This document shows positions 37,497 to 46,984 of a stretch of 64,000 nt of DNA, piece after piece. Numbering within the stretch: position 1 is the first letter of the stretch; every line of letters starts with the position of its first letter. The stretch is from DTU019 sp050949825 (GTDB lineage: Bacteria > Bacillota > Syntrophomonadia > Syntrophomonadales > Syntrophomonadaceae). The translations under genes were made by a program, and so were the position numbers. The notes beneath the pieces are model-generated. The model had not been told where the DNA came from. It did not search any database and worked only from the letters and a program-made list of their open reading frames with translations. The stretch covers positions 1 through 64,000 of the forward strand of contig JBMNGL010000019.1 of NCBI GenBank assembly GCA_050949825.1. The letters run 5' to 3'.

Positions 37497-38045
37497 ATGA
37501 AGCAGGTACCGCAGCCAACTGCACAGCGCTATTTCTATTGTCCTATATGTGGAGGCTCACTTAATTATCGCCAATATGACGATCGTCAGCGTCTCACCTG
37601 CCTGCAATGCAATTATATCCTGTATGAAAATCCAATTGTTGGCGTTGCTGCAATCGTAATCAATGAAGAGGGCGAATTGCTGCTGGGGTGCCGCAGGGGG
37701 GGAGACTATGACGGACTGTGGTGTATTCCCTGCGGTTATCTGGAATATGACGAGGATGTATATGACGGTATAAAGAGGGAGTTTCAGGAAGAGACCAATC
37801 TGCTTATTGATATTACAAGGGTATTTTCTGTACAGTCGAATTTTCACGACCCAGAGCGGCATACTGTGGGCATATGGTTCCTGGCCGAGGTGATCGGAGG
37901 GACACTACAGGCCGGCGATGACCTTGATATGGTCCGCTATTTTGCCCTGGATAAAATTCCCCGACTTGCCTTTCCCACCGATCAGGTGATCATCGATTTG
38001 CTGCGCCGGGAAAGGCAAGCGGCAACGAACCACCATAATCGGTAA
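37497..38045 (+). CDS. Nudix hydrolase with N-terminal zinc ribbon
   Basis: A 182-residue protein. A zinc ribbon (YFYCPICGGSL and LTCLQCNYILYENP, residues 13-44) precedes the Nudix domain with the box GYLEYDEDVYDGIKREFQEE plus TNL, matching GX5EX7REUXEEXGU except at the last residues. Such zinc-ribbon Nudix proteins act on NADH-type or other nucleoside diphosphate derivatives; the substrate here is unknown. It follows the small hypothetical gene closely. Confidence 0.9.
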   Translation: MKQVPQPTAQRYFYCPICGGSLNYRQYDDRQRLTCLQCNYILYENPIVGVAAIVINEEGELLLGCRRGGDYDGLWCIPCGYLEYDEDVYDGIKREFQEETNLLIDITRVFSVQSNFHDPERHTVGIWFLAEVIGGTLQAGDDLDMVRYFALDKIPRLAFPTDQVIIDLLRRERQAATNHHNR

Positions 38046-38109
38046 AATCCCGTATATTGCACACCACTTGGGTTGATAGTTTATTCATGCTAAAGGAGGA
38101 GTAACAATA

Positions 38110-38289
38110 ATGACCTGTAGTTATCATGCCGACGAGGAAACTGTAGAAACCTGCACACTATGCCTGAAATCAATCTGTGTGGAGTGTATGTTGCTCTGCC
38201 AGCAAATGGGTTATCAAACCCTGTGTCCCAAGTGTCTGCGCACCATGACCGGCTGTATGTTTGAACTGGACGAGCGGGTGGATCCTTAG
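38110..38289 (+). CDS. Cysteine-rich B-box-like zinc-finger protein, 59 residues
   Basis: A short gene with a very good ribosome binding site (AAAGGAGGAGTAACAATA then ATG). The product begins MTCSYHADEETVETCTLCLK and continues SICVECMLLCQQMGYQTLC, PKC and LRTMTGCMFELDERVDP. Cysteine/histidine spacing CxxH-x10-CxxC-x4-CxxC, with further cysteine pairs, resembles a B-box or treble-clef zinc site. The frame is intact and ends at TAG 38287-38289. It lies 64 bases downstream of the Nudix gene on the same strand. Function unknown; a small metal-binding adaptor is likely. Confidence 0.8.
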   Translation: MTCSYHADEETVETCTLCLKSICVECMLLCQQMGYQTLCPKCLRTMTGCMFELDERVDP

Positions 38290-38307
38290 GGCGACAGAAA
38301 ACCAACA

Positions 38308-39168
38308 CTACTGCACCAGCGGCAGCAGGGAGCGGGCGGAAATAAGCAGGTGAGGCTGCTGTTGCAACAACTCCAGATTTAAGACCAGCGCCCGGGGTTT
38401 AGTGCGACCCCGCTTGATTACCTGCACACAAGCCTGGAAATGCAGCTCATCAATAGCAGTAAGCGTTTGCAGCTTTAGCCAGGCCAGGTCTGGTATTCCC
38501 TGTAACAGCTGGCCTTTTTCTTCTTCACCTTGAGTAAACTGCTCCGCGATGTGAATGTCACCTTGTGCAATGGCTGCAAATACCACCTCGATGGCCTGCT
38601 CCACCTGCAAGGCTGCCAATTGTTCCTTAACCACCCCCGCCGCTTTCCATATCATGACCTGATGGGCCTTATCTTTGCTCCGGGTGCCATGGGTTATACT
38701 ATCCCGAAAATGGATGCAAAAATGGCCATTAAATTTATTCCCGCGAATGGCCCCTGAGCCATGGGGCATGCCATTCATTGATGCTGCCAGGATTTGACCG
38801 CTGTCCAGTATAACCAAAACGGCTCTGCGTTTCCAGGTCCACTGCCCGCTGTAAATGCTTTTCATTATGGCAGTATCCTTGGCAGTAAGAGGTTGAACAT
38901 CGGCGTGATAGGTCCCCGCCCGGCGTTGTACTCTAAAGCTCAGACCGCTGTCATAATCTCTCACCGTAGCATACGCGTTGCGGGGAAAAAGATCATCCAC
39001 TTCTTTCCAGGCTACAAAGTCGCCATAAATGATGCTTGGTGTGCTCTTGTTGGTATTTTCGTTTTCAGTCGGCGGTGGTCTTAAAACAAACATACTGAGA
39101 ACCGTCGTCAGCACTATCAGTACAAATAAAGCCACTGCCCAGCCTCGTTTGACACCGACCACCACCAT
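38308..39168 (-). CDS. Membrane-anchored protein with a peptidoglycan-associated C-terminal-type domain
   Basis: A 286-residue protein with an N-terminal membrane anchor (WAVALFVLIVLTTVLSMFVL) and an extracytoplasmic part. Its central region, GLSFRVQRRAGTYHADVQPL, DTAIMKSIYSGQWTWKRRAV, ASMNGMPHGSGAIRGNKFNG and HFCIHFRDSITHG, resembles a domain often found at the end of cell-wall or SLH-containing Firmicute proteins. The conserved H, C and H residues recall L,D-transpeptidase-like sites, but enzymatic activity is unproven. The last 110 residues are helical and unassigned. Start 39168 has AAGGGGGCTGTC before ATG. Confidence 0.75.
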   Translation of the reverse strand: MVVVGVKRGWAVALFVLIVLTTVLSMFVLRPPPTENENTNKSTPSIIYGDFVAWKEVDDLFPRNAYATVRDYDSGLSFRVQRRAGTYHADVQPLTAKDTAIMKSIYSGQWTWKRRAVLVILDSGQILAASMNGMPHGSGAIRGNKFNGHFCIHFRDSITHGTRSKDKAHQVMIWKAAGVVKEQLAALQVEQAIEVVFAAIAQGDIHIAEQFTQGEEEKGQLLQGIPDLAWLKLQTLTAIDELHFQACVQVIKRGRTKPRALVLNLELLQQQPHLLISARSLLPLVQ

Positions 39169-39304
39169 GACAGCCCCCTTGCCAGGCAAAATCTAATCGC
39201 ATCATTAAAATATATGGCCTTTTCCTGCTATTATTCCCATGAAAAGAGAGGGACGGTGACCAATGCTTCTTCTTTGCAGCATTCTTGAGCGCTATTGGGC
39301 AGCC

Positions 39305-40483
39305 TTAAAAATAATGGGCGGCCAGTTTTTCAAAGGCCGGCCGAGCCCCTTCAATGGTCTTCATGTCCACACAATAGGCGATCCTGAAATACCCGGGGGC
39401 AGCAAAACCGCGGCCTGGCACCAGCAGCAGGTTGTATTCCAGGGCTTTCTTGACAAAAGCCACATCGTCTGCTATGGGCGATTTAGGGAACAGGTAAAAG
39501 GCCCCCTGCGGTTTGACACAGGAAAATCCCAGCCCGGTAAGATAATTATAAAGCGTATCCCGGCGGCGCCGGTATTCTTCGCTATCCGGTCCTTCATCCA
39601 GGCAGGAGGCTACCACCTTCTGAAAAATGGAAGGCGCATTCACAAAGCCCAGGGTGCGATTGGCAAATACCAGGCCATTAACCAGAAGCCCCACCTCTTC
39701 AATCTGGGGGTTAACGGCAATATAGCCGATGCGTTCACCGGGCAAGGCCAGTGATTTGCTGAAGGAGTTGACAATGGCAGCATGTTTGAAGATAGTCATG
39801 AGGTTGGTCACCCGGGCGCCATCGTATACCAGTTTATTGTACGGTTCATCCGCAATAGCCATAATCTTGGTGCCATATTCCTGCTCTTTGGCCTTTATAA
39901 CGGCGGCCATTTCCTGCAAGGTCTCTTCTGAATAGACCACCCCGGTGGGATTGTTGGGTGAGTTAATAATGATCGCCCGGGTTTGAGGGGTGATGCTCTG
40001 CGCCAGGATCACCGGATCAGGCCGAAAGTCATCGCCGGTGGGAATAACCACCGCCTTGCCGCCATGGTTGCTGACATAAAAATGGTATTCAACAAAATAC
40101 GGTGCCAGCAAGAGGACTTCATTCCCCGGGTTCAAAATAGTCTTTAAAACCACATTAAGCCCTCCGGCGGCGCCGCAAGTCATGACAATATGTTCACCGC
40201 CTACCGGTACACCGCTTTCCCGGGCCAGCTGAGCCGCAATGCGCTCCCGCACATCAATATAGCCGGCATTACTGGTGTAACGATGCAGGCCGGGGGTGTC
40301 ATCGTTGACCAGTCTCTGCAGTGTTTCGCGAACGGCTGCAGGTGGTTCATAATCAGGGTTACCCAGGCTGAAATCAAACACCTTATCTGCACCATGAATA
40401 GCACGCAGGCGCTCCCCTTCCTCAAACATAGCTCTAATCCAGGAAGCATTCTGCAGATCTGTTTTAATCTGAACTGAAATCAT
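39305..40483 (-). CDS. PLP-dependent aminotransferase class I/II
   Basis: A 392-residue fold-type I aminotransferase similar to aspartate aminotransferases. The PLP lysine is in VNSFSKSLALPGERIGY; INSPNNPTGVVYSEETL, ADEPYNKLVYDG and the C-terminal arginine region PGYFRIAYCVD are present. The start has AAAGGATGGTTGG before ATG. The amino acid substrate cannot be told. It is divergent from the DUF362 gene over a 338-base gap. Confidence 0.93.
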   Translation of the reverse strand: MISVQIKTDLQNASWIRAMFEEGERLRAIHGADKVFDFSLGNPDYEPPAAVRETLQRLVNDDTPGLHRYTSNAGYIDVRERIAAQLARESGVPVGGEHIVMTCGAAGGLNVVLKTILNPGNEVLLLAPYFVEYHFYVSNHGGKAVVIPTGDDFRPDPVILAQSITPQTRAIIINSPNNPTGVVYSEETLQEMAAVIKAKEQEYGTKIMAIADEPYNKLVYDGARVTNLMTIFKHAAIVNSFSKSLALPGERIGYIAVNPQIEEVGLLVNGLVFANRTLGFVNAPSIFQKVVASCLDEGPDSEEYRRRRDTLYNYLTGLGFSCVKPQGAFYLFPKSPIADDVAFVKKALEYNLLLVPGRGFAAPGYFRIAYCVDMKTIEGARPAFEKLAAHYF

Positions 40484-40821
40484 CCAACCATCCTTTCCGT
40501 CTAATTGCTATCAAGCCTATTTGCCTGCCATCTGCGCAAACAGACCGACTTCGCCATTCATATCTCCACAAAAAGTCAAGCCCAATCATTAAGCAAAGAC
40601 TGACTCCATGGCGGACCGACAGCCCTTTTTATGCAGCATCAGTCTGGATCCAGGCTTATAGATAGATTTCCCAATTAGTCCTGTATTGACTATATCACGC
40701 CAGTATGAAAATGAGCTAGCCTGAATATGGCCGGATGACAAATTATAGCTGCTGTTTTCCTGATTCTTTCTACCTGTGCTATACTCTCCACATAAAGATT
40801 CTAGAACAGGGAGGAACAGCT
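40484..40821. other. Divergent intergenic region
   Basis: No gene found in 338 bases. On the plus strand TATACT (40780-40785) is a fair -10 with a weak TTCCTG -35 at 17 bases, about 36 bases before the DUF362 start. On the minus strand TTGACT near 40575 is a candidate -35 without a convincing -10. No riboswitch was recognised. Confidence 0.4.
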
Positions 40822-41937
40822 ATGCATGAAGCTACAGTGTACTTTACCGACTTTCGCACCCGCCCGGGGCGGCATATCCTAAAGAAATTGCGGGATCTGC
40901 TCTTTACTGCGGGGATAGATAAAATCGATTTTGGGAACAAGATGGTAGCTATTAAAATACACTTTGGAGAGCCTGGCAACCTGGCCTATATTCGGCCCAA
41001 CTATGCCGCCGAGGTGGCTGCCATCATTAAAGAGCTGGGAGGTCAGCCTTTCCTGACTGATGCCAACACCCTCTACAGCGGGCTTCGCTCCAATGCCATC
41101 GACCACCTCAATACCGCTATGCAAAACGGCTTCTCACCTTTAACGGTAGGCTGCCCGGTGATCATTGCCGATGGTCTCAAAGGCATCGAATTCCGCGAGA
41201 TTCCCATTCACCAAAAGCATTGCCGGACAGCTAAAATCGGCAGCGCCATTGCCGATGCCGACATTATCATTTCCTTAAATCATTTCAAAGGCCATGATTT
41301 AACTGGTTTTGGGGGCGCCATCAAAAATGTGGGTATGGGTTCAGGTTCACGGGGTGGCAAGATGGAGATGCACTCCAGCTCCAAGCCCCGCATTGTGGGG
41401 GAAAATTGCACTGCCTGTGGCATCTGCATCGAAAGCTGTTCACAGCAAGCCCTGGCCCTCTCGGCAGAAGATCAAGCCACAATCGATTATGATATCTGCA
41501 TCGGCTGTGGACAATGCATAGCTTTGTGCCGCTTCAACGCTGTGCAGGTGGTTTGGGGACAATCGGCTGAAGTGACCACGCAAAAGATAGTTGAATACGC
41601 CCTGGCGGTGCTGCAAGGCAAGCCCAGCTTTCATATCAATATCATTGCCTCGGTGTCCCCGAATTGCGACTGCTGGAGTCATAATGACGTTCCGATCGTT
41701 TCAGACCTGGGTATGGCCGCATCCTTTGATCCGGTCGCCCTGGATAAGGCCAGTGTAGATATGGTTAATAAGGCGCCCCTTCTAAGCGCATCATTACTTG
41801 GGGAGAAAGGCTGCCAGCCCGGAGATGATAAATTCACCCTCATTTACCCCCAAACCAGCTGGCAGGACGGCCTGGAGTATGCACAAAAAATCGGCCTCGG
41901 TTCAATACATTATGAGCTGGTGGTAAAAACTTGGTAA
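40822..41937 (+). CDS. DUF362 protein with two 4Fe-4S ferredoxin motifs
   Basis: A 371-residue cytosolic protein. The DUF362 domain spans most of the sequence (VAIKIHFGEPGNLAYIRPN, FLTDANTLYSGLRSNAIDH, LNHFKGHDLTGFGGAIKNVG). A bacterial ferredoxin domain with CTACGICIESC and CIGCGQCIALC plus following cysteine-proline-like context sits near residues 195-245, giving two 4Fe-4S clusters. The physiological partner is unknown. Start ATG 40822 follows AGGGAGG; an upstream in-frame ATG is not supported. Confidence 0.9.
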   Translation: MHEATVYFTDFRTRPGRHILKKLRDLLFTAGIDKIDFGNKMVAIKIHFGEPGNLAYIRPNYAAEVAAIIKELGGQPFLTDANTLYSGLRSNAIDHLNTAMQNGFSPLTVGCPVIIADGLKGIEFREIPIHQKHCRTAKIGSAIADADIIISLNHFKGHDLTGFGGAIKNVGMGSGSRGGKMEMHSSSKPRIVGENCTACGICIESCSQQALALSAEDQATIDYDICIGCGQCIALCRFNAVQVVWGQSAEVTTQKIVEYALAVLQGKPSFHINIIASVSPNCDCWSHNDVPIVSDLGMAASFDPVALDKASVDMVNKAPLLSASLLGEKGCQPGDDKFTLIYPQTSWQDGLEYAQKIGLGSIHYELVVKTW

Positions 41938-42113
41938 TTGATTGCTGAATACCCCGCGGCTACCCCTGCGGGCAACCCATAAAATGGTTCTTTATGATTA
42001 ACTCAGTTGAGCTTAGTCCAAAGAACAGCGCTTCCCCGCGCCACTACCAATCATCAGGCCCGGTTATATTAATCGAACGGGGTGACCGCTGTACTTTTTA
42101 TTGCGGCAAGATT

Positions 42114-42851
42114 CTAGGCTTGATGTCCGGGTTGTATAGAGGATTCCTCCTGACCAGCACTCTGTATGGCATCGCGCTGTCCTTTCATTATCCACGACAA
42201 CAGGCGCTGCCGGTCTGCATTCGGTAAATCGGCAAATTGTATGGCAATAGAGTATTGCTGGGGTTCGGTCGGGGTTTTTTCCTGCACCCGAACCACCCGT
42301 CCCCACACCGACAAAGGCTCACCGCTGCCAACATCCAGCAAAAAGGTAATAACAGCCCCGATATCCAACTTTTTCTCGGTGGTAAAACTTAAGCCCCCCC
42401 CACCGATATCCACCATGCGATCCTGCTTATATTCGTGGTCATGGTTGGGGGCGAACCCGCGAAAGTGAAACCACTTAAGCCAGGCCTGGGTAGGCAGCCT
42501 GAACCACTGGCGCTTCTGGGGGCTTCCATCCGGTAGTGTGGATGCCCCCACCAGCAGGCGTTTATGGCAGTAGTCATTATAAAAGCGTTGCCAGCCCTTT
42601 TGCTGCAGTCCGGTATAGATCTTGAAGGCAGCCATCAGGAGACCGAAGATAATCAGGGTTAGACCCAGACCGATCATATTCTCATAATCCCAGGGATGAC
42701 GATAGTGGAATGTGCGGTGCAAACTGCTGGAAAGTTCGTCCCAGGTAATCCCCTGCGCTATAGGGGGATGCATCAATCCCCAACCGGCCCAAAAGCCTAT
42801 CTGGCTCAGCGCTCTCCGCAAGCGTTTCCCACGGCTTAAAGGACGCATCAT
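42114..42851 (-). CDS. Membrane-anchored PilZ-domain protein
   Basis: A 245-residue protein with one clear membrane helix (GLGLTLIIFGLLMAAFKIY, near residues 60-80) followed by a cytoplasmic PilZ domain. The RxxxR site is RQWFR and the second motif is DIGGGGLSF, where the usual serine is glycine. PilZ domains bind cyclic di-GMP and often control surface motility or polysaccharide synthesis. The N-terminal GITWDELSSSL part is not recognised. Start 42851 has GAAGGTGG upstream. Convergent with the DUF362 gene. Confidence 0.8.
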   Translation of the reverse strand: MMRPLSRGKRLRRALSQIGFWAGWGLMHPPIAQGITWDELSSSLHRTFHYRHPWDYENMIGLGLTLIIFGLLMAAFKIYTGLQQKGWQRFYNDYCHKRLLVGASTLPDGSPQKRQWFRLPTQAWLKWFHFRGFAPNHDHEYKQDRMVDIGGGGLSFTTEKKLDIGAVITFLLDVGSGEPLSVWGRVVRVQEKTPTEPQQYSIAIQFADLPNADRQRLLSWIMKGQRDAIQSAGQEESSIQPGHQA

Positions 42852-42920
42852 TACCACCTTCTGTGAAGAAATTGTTTTTTAATTATATCATATGGAAAAC
42901 ATCTGCTACTGAGTCGCTGA

Positions 42921-42947
42921 GTCGCGGGGACTCAGCGTCCCCGCGAC
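42921..42947. repeat. GC-rich hairpin with direct GAGTCGC repeats
   Basis: GTCGCGGGGA (42921-42930) and TCCCCGCGAC (42938-42947) form a perfect 10-bp stem with a 7-base loop. It is preceded by repeated GAGTCGCTGAGTCGC. It lies just past the stop of the antiporter gene on the minus strand and may end its transcript, although no T run follows. Confidence 0.7.
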
Positions 42948-42979
42948 CCGCGTCCCTGCCAGGTGTTTTTAGGGTTTAG

Positions 42980-44440
42980 CTATAAAACCGGGTAATCTTC
43001 CTGCTCTGCAGATTTTTCCAATATGTTTATCAACTGCTCCCGATTTTCGAATCTAACCAGTATAAACAGGATGTCTTTTGCTTTTATAATGGTATCCCCG
43101 CGCGGGGTAACAATCTCTCCTTGCCTGACAATAGCATTCACCAGGCTGTCTTGTGGCAAGGGTATATCTTGCAGGGTCTGGTCTATGAGCCACGAATCCT
43201 TATCCACGATATACTCCAGCAGTTCACTTTTTGACTCCTCCAATGCAATCAATTCAAAGGAATATGGAGAACGAGGCTTGCTCCCTACCAAGAGACCTAG
43301 CTTTTTGGCTATGATATCAATTGTGGAGCCCTGTATCAGGGCCGATAGCAGGACCACGAAAAAAACCACATTAAAATAATAACTGCCCCCCTCCAAGCCA
43401 GCTACATAGGGATAAGTTGCCAGTACAATCGGAATGGCACCTTTGATGCCTCCCCAGCAAAGAAAGAGTTTCTCCTTGAAAGTATACTTCCAAAAAAGTG
43501 TACATAAAAAAACCGCCACCGGCCGTGCTACAAAGATTAGAACCAAAGCAATGATGATGCCGTGCTGCCAGTTATGCATAAGCTTCGTTGGAAAAACCAA
43601 AAGACCGAGCATAAGAAATAGCATGACATGACTGAAGGTCGATAAACCCTCCATAAACCTGGCCACACCTTGTTTATACACAAATTCTGCATTGCCCAAG
43701 TAGCAGCCCGCAATAAATACGGACAAAAAGCCGTTGGTATGCAACTCATCAGCAAGACCGTAACTTAACAAGCACAAACTTAATATAAGAACATAATAAA
43801 AACCACCCGATTCCAATTTTATCCAATTAAACATATAGGGGGCCATTTTCCCAATGATAAATCCAATACTTAGCCCGGCGACAATCTGCCAACCCAAGTT
43901 GATTATAAAGAGCTGCGGGTTGGGGATCCCTCCCTGAATAAACTCAATAATGGCAATGGTTAAAATAATTGCCATGGGGTCATTGGAAGCAGATTCCACC
44001 TCAAGGGTGGCAGCAGTTTTGGGCTGAACGTTCTTATTGCGAAAAATTGCAAAAACGGCTGCAGCATCAGTTGAAGATATTATGGCTCCAATGAGAATAG
44101 CCGATTCCAGGGGCAGGCCTATGAGAAGATGGGATAGCAACCCCAGGGTTACCGCGGTGATGATGATACCCAGGGTCGCCAGGGTAAAGGCAGGTTGAAA
44201 GGCCAACCTCAATAAATGCTTTTTAGTATTGAACCCGCCTTCAAAGAGGATGATAATCATAAACGCAATGGCGATCTGTTGTGACAAAAATGGATTATCA
44301 AAATAAATCAGGTTAAGACCGTCACTGCCGAATACCATGCCCAGGGCCAGGAATATTACCAGCCCCGGAATTCCTAGACTTGCCGATAATTTGGTTGAGA
44401 AGATTGCTACCAGCAATAGTATAGCTAGCAGAAGCAGCAT
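42980..44440 (-). CDS. Potassium/proton antiporter of the CvrA/NhaP2 type
   Basis: A 486-residue CPA1-type exchanger. About 12 hydrophobic segments cover residues 1-385 (AILIGAIISSTDAAAVFAI and EVESASNDPMAI carry the ion-site aspartates). A C-terminal TrkA_C-like cytosolic domain (VNAIVRQGEIVTPRGDTIIK) is typical of NhaP2/CvrA proteins. It expels K+ or Na+ in exchange for H+. GAGGAGGAAGAAA precedes ATG. A second antiporter gene lies upstream on the same strand, 309 bases away. Confidence 0.93.
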   Translation of the reverse strand: MLLLLAILLLVAIFSTKLSASLGIPGLVIFLALGMVFGSDGLNLIYFDNPFLSQQIAIAFMIIILFEGGFNTKKHLLRLAFQPAFTLATLGIIITAVTLGLLSHLLIGLPLESAILIGAIISSTDAAAVFAIFRNKNVQPKTAATLEVESASNDPMAIILTIAIIEFIQGGIPNPQLFIINLGWQIVAGLSIGFIIGKMAPYMFNWIKLESGGFYYVLILSLCLLSYGLADELHTNGFLSVFIAGCYLGNAEFVYKQGVARFMEGLSTFSHVMLFLMLGLLVFPTKLMHNWQHGIIIALVLIFVARPVAVFLCTLFWKYTFKEKLFLCWGGIKGAIPIVLATYPYVAGLEGGSYYFNVVFFVVLLSALIQGSTIDIIAKKLGLLVGSKPRSPYSFELIALEESKSELLEYIVDKDSWLIDQTLQDIPLPQDSLVNAIVRQGEIVTPRGDTIIKAKDILFILVRFENREQLINILEKSAEQEDYPVL

Positions 44441-44749
44441 TTTCTTCCTCCTCGGGATAGATTAAAAAACCTCGCCTTCTCTTGCCACAGGATCACCCCG
44501 CTGATAAGCATGTAGATATAATAACATATCAAGGGGTGCTCCGCTCATAATAAGGGCCATAATTATGGGACAGTCTTTGGCAAACAACTACCCGGATACT
44601 AATACAACGGCCGCACATGCATTATTTCGGGAGTGGAGTAATCGGGCTTTAGTCAGGGTGAAAATGATCCGCCCGGAGGCAGGTGGAAGAACCCGCGGTG
44701 ACAGATCGACAGGAGCCCCAAGCAGATAAGCGGGAAGCATTATCAAGAT
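44441..44749 (-). other. Intergenic region between the two antiporter genes
   Basis: 309 bases with no gene. I compared it with the ydaO c-di-AMP riboswitch, which often controls potassium transporters, and could not recognise the conserved segments. No confident promoter was found. Confidence 0.45.
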
Positions 44750-46744
44750 TTATGATACTCCCCCTGCCGCTATACGATGTAAAAGGCTGAATTGTTCATC
44801 GGTTGCCAGCACCACAATATCATCGCCGGGAAGCAAAACCGTATCAGCGGTAGGATTAAATATTATACTGCCATCTTCCTTTTTAATAGAAACAATGTTA
44901 CAGCCGGTCTTTTGTCTCAATTGCGACTCCAAAAGGCTTTTATTGGCAAATGGGGAATGGGCATCAATGGACCATTGCCTGGCTCTGAGCAGGTTAAGCT
45001 TGGGGATGTAACCCGGGCGATCACTGATATTTTGAAGATCCCTGCTGTATACCTGGGCCAGATAGTCTTTAATCAACTCTTCCGGCAATTTCATATGCGC
45101 CATGATATGCCGTATCATTTCAAAGCCGGCTTCCGCCTCGGGCTGCACCACTTCGTTGGCGCCGGCTTCGTATAAGGCCTGACTCTCCCTCTTATCACGC
45201 CCCCGCGCCACAATAATGATGTCAGGGTTAAATTTGCGCACATTGTATATCACCTGCCTGCTGCTGAAGACATCCGGCAGGGCGATAACGATCAGGTCGG
45301 CATCCTGGGGCCGGGCCTGGGCCAGCACCATCTCATTGGCGGCATCTCCATAGATATATGCTGGCGCAATGTCTTTGACTCTTTCAGCTACACTATGCTC
45401 ATAGTCGATTACCATAAAGGGGATCTGTAAACGCTTGAGGCCTTCCCCTATCCTGGAGCCCATACGCCCGTAACCACACAGAATAACATGATCATAAAAA
45501 TCCGTTTCAGCAAGTGCTTCCTCGTACTCGGCACTGGGAATGAGCCACCTTAACAGCCTTGATTGACGCAGTCGGTCATACCAATCGGCACCTTTCGAAA
45601 TCAGTAATGGCGCCACCATAATGCTTATAATGGAACTGGCCAGGATGGTGTTGTATAAGGCTTCACTGACAGCTCCGTTTAACATGCCGATCCGGGCCAG
45701 GACAAAAGAGAATTCACCGGTCTGAAGCATGCCTATGGCCACTAAAAATGCCACCCGGCTGTGATAGCCAAACATTTTAACAATGCCAAAAAAGACCACA
45801 AATTTGCCGGCCAGAATAAGCACCAGCAACCAGGCCAGGGGCACCAACTGGGCAAAAAGGCTGCCCGGATTAATCAGCATTCCCACGGAAACAAAGAATA
45901 TGATTACAAAGGAATCACGCAGAGCGGTTACTTTTCCCAAAATTTCATGCACATAATCCGATTCGCTGATAACCACCCCTGCCAAAAAGGCACCCAATGA
46001 CAATGAAAGGCCCAGGTGTTCGGAGAACAGTGCCACACCCAGTCCCAGGCTCATGGCCAGTAAAAGAAACACATCGTTGTTGCTGGCCTTGGCAGCGCGG
46101 TTGGTCACCAACGGCACTACCTTTTGTGCAACCAATAGCATTAAAACTACAAAAAAGACCGCCATTAAGAGGGGCTTTATCAATAAGGCAAAATTTCCAC
46201 TCTCTAATTGCTGTATATTGGACAGGACTGCCACCATAATAATGACCGCCAAATCCTGCACGATGAGGATACCCACCATAATCCGACCGTATACGGTGTC
46301 AACCTCGCCCCGTTCCCCCATCAGCCGCAAGACTACCATAGTGCTGCTGATTGAGACCACACAGCCCAAATACACTGACTCGATAATGTCCATCCCCAGC
46401 ATGCGGCCAATGCCGTAGCCGAGCACAGCCACCAGGGTAATCTGCAGGCTTCCCCCCAGGATAGATATCGTCTTGACTGGCAGCAAACGTGATAAGGAAA
46501 ACTCCATCCCCAGTGTAAACATGAGCAGAATAATACCTATCTCCGAAAAGCTGTTGATCAGGTTAATATCGCTGACTAATCCGGTCACATATGGCCCCAC
46601 CAAAAGACCGCCCAGTATATACCCGATAATCGCGGATTGCCTCAAGGCATCGGCTATCAGGCCCCCCACCAGGGCGGCTAAAAAGATAAGGGCAATCTGC
46701 AGTATCATTGAGCTGCTCTCGGCCATCACTGCTTTCCATCCCAT
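44750..46744 (-). CDS. KefB-type monovalent cation/proton antiporter with TrkA domains
   Basis: A 664-residue CPA2 protein. The membrane part (residues about 13-385) has 12-13 hydrophobic segments with LGMEFSLSRLLPVKT and GAFLAGVVISES; a Rossmann TrkA_N domain with VILCGYGRMGSRIGEGL follows at about 410-535, and a TrkA_C domain with VSIKKEDGSIIF ends the protein. Nucleotide binding to TrkA_N is expected to gate transport. The start is uncertain: Met codons at 46744, 46726 and 46708 are possible and no strong ribosome binding site picks one. Confidence 0.92.
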   Translation of the reverse strand: MGWKAVMAESSSMILQIALIFLAALVGGLIADALRQSAIIGYILGGLLVGPYVTGLVSDINLINSFSEIGIILLMFTLGMEFSLSRLLPVKTISILGGSLQITLVAVLGYGIGRMLGMDIIESVYLGCVVSISSTMVVLRLMGERGEVDTVYGRIMVGILIVQDLAVIIMVAVLSNIQQLESGNFALLIKPLLMAVFFVVLMLLVAQKVVPLVTNRAAKASNNDVFLLLAMSLGLGVALFSEHLGLSLSLGAFLAGVVISESDYVHEILGKVTALRDSFVIIFFVSVGMLINPGSLFAQLVPLAWLLVLILAGKFVVFFGIVKMFGYHSRVAFLVAIGMLQTGEFSFVLARIGMLNGAVSEALYNTILASSIISIMVAPLLISKGADWYDRLRQSRLLRWLIPSAEYEEALAETDFYDHVILCGYGRMGSRIGEGLKRLQIPFMVIDYEHSVAERVKDIAPAYIYGDAANEMVLAQARPQDADLIVIALPDVFSSRQVIYNVRKFNPDIIIVARGRDKRESQALYEAGANEVVQPEAEAGFEMIRHIMAHMKLPEELIKDYLAQVYSRDLQNISDRPGYIPKLNLLRARQWSIDAHSPFANKSLLESQLRQKTGCNIVSIKKEDGSIIFNPTADTVLLPGDDIVVLATDEQFSLLHRIAAGGVS

Positions 46745-46984
46745 CTGGGGAAAACCCGGATTTACTCAGGTATATACTGCATCAGCATACCGGGGTGTGG
46801 AAATATGTGCTCAAGATGCAGCAACCGTTGTTTTCTAGTATATTACAAAAAGCATATATAACCCACCAAAATTGGTTTGGGTTTTTTATATAAATGGGTA
46901 TAAAAAACAATAATCTTTCCTCCCGACGTTAAGGTGCTGATGGTATACTGATGAGGGATCAGAAATTTAAAGGAATGATAGACT
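46745..46984. other. Divergent region with a terminator-like hairpin
   Basis: 240 bases upstream of both the KefB-type gene and the MFS gene. A hairpin AACCCA-CCA / TGG-TT-TGGGTT with six T following lies at 46860-46887 on the plus strand. No gene ends upstream on that strand, so it may act as a leader attenuator of the MFS gene. TATACT near 46950 is a weak -10 candidate. Confidence 0.4.

Noticed and set aside
44441..44749. ydaO-type c-di-AMP riboswitch before the potassium antiporter
   Set aside because: The conserved segments and long P1 stem were not recognised.
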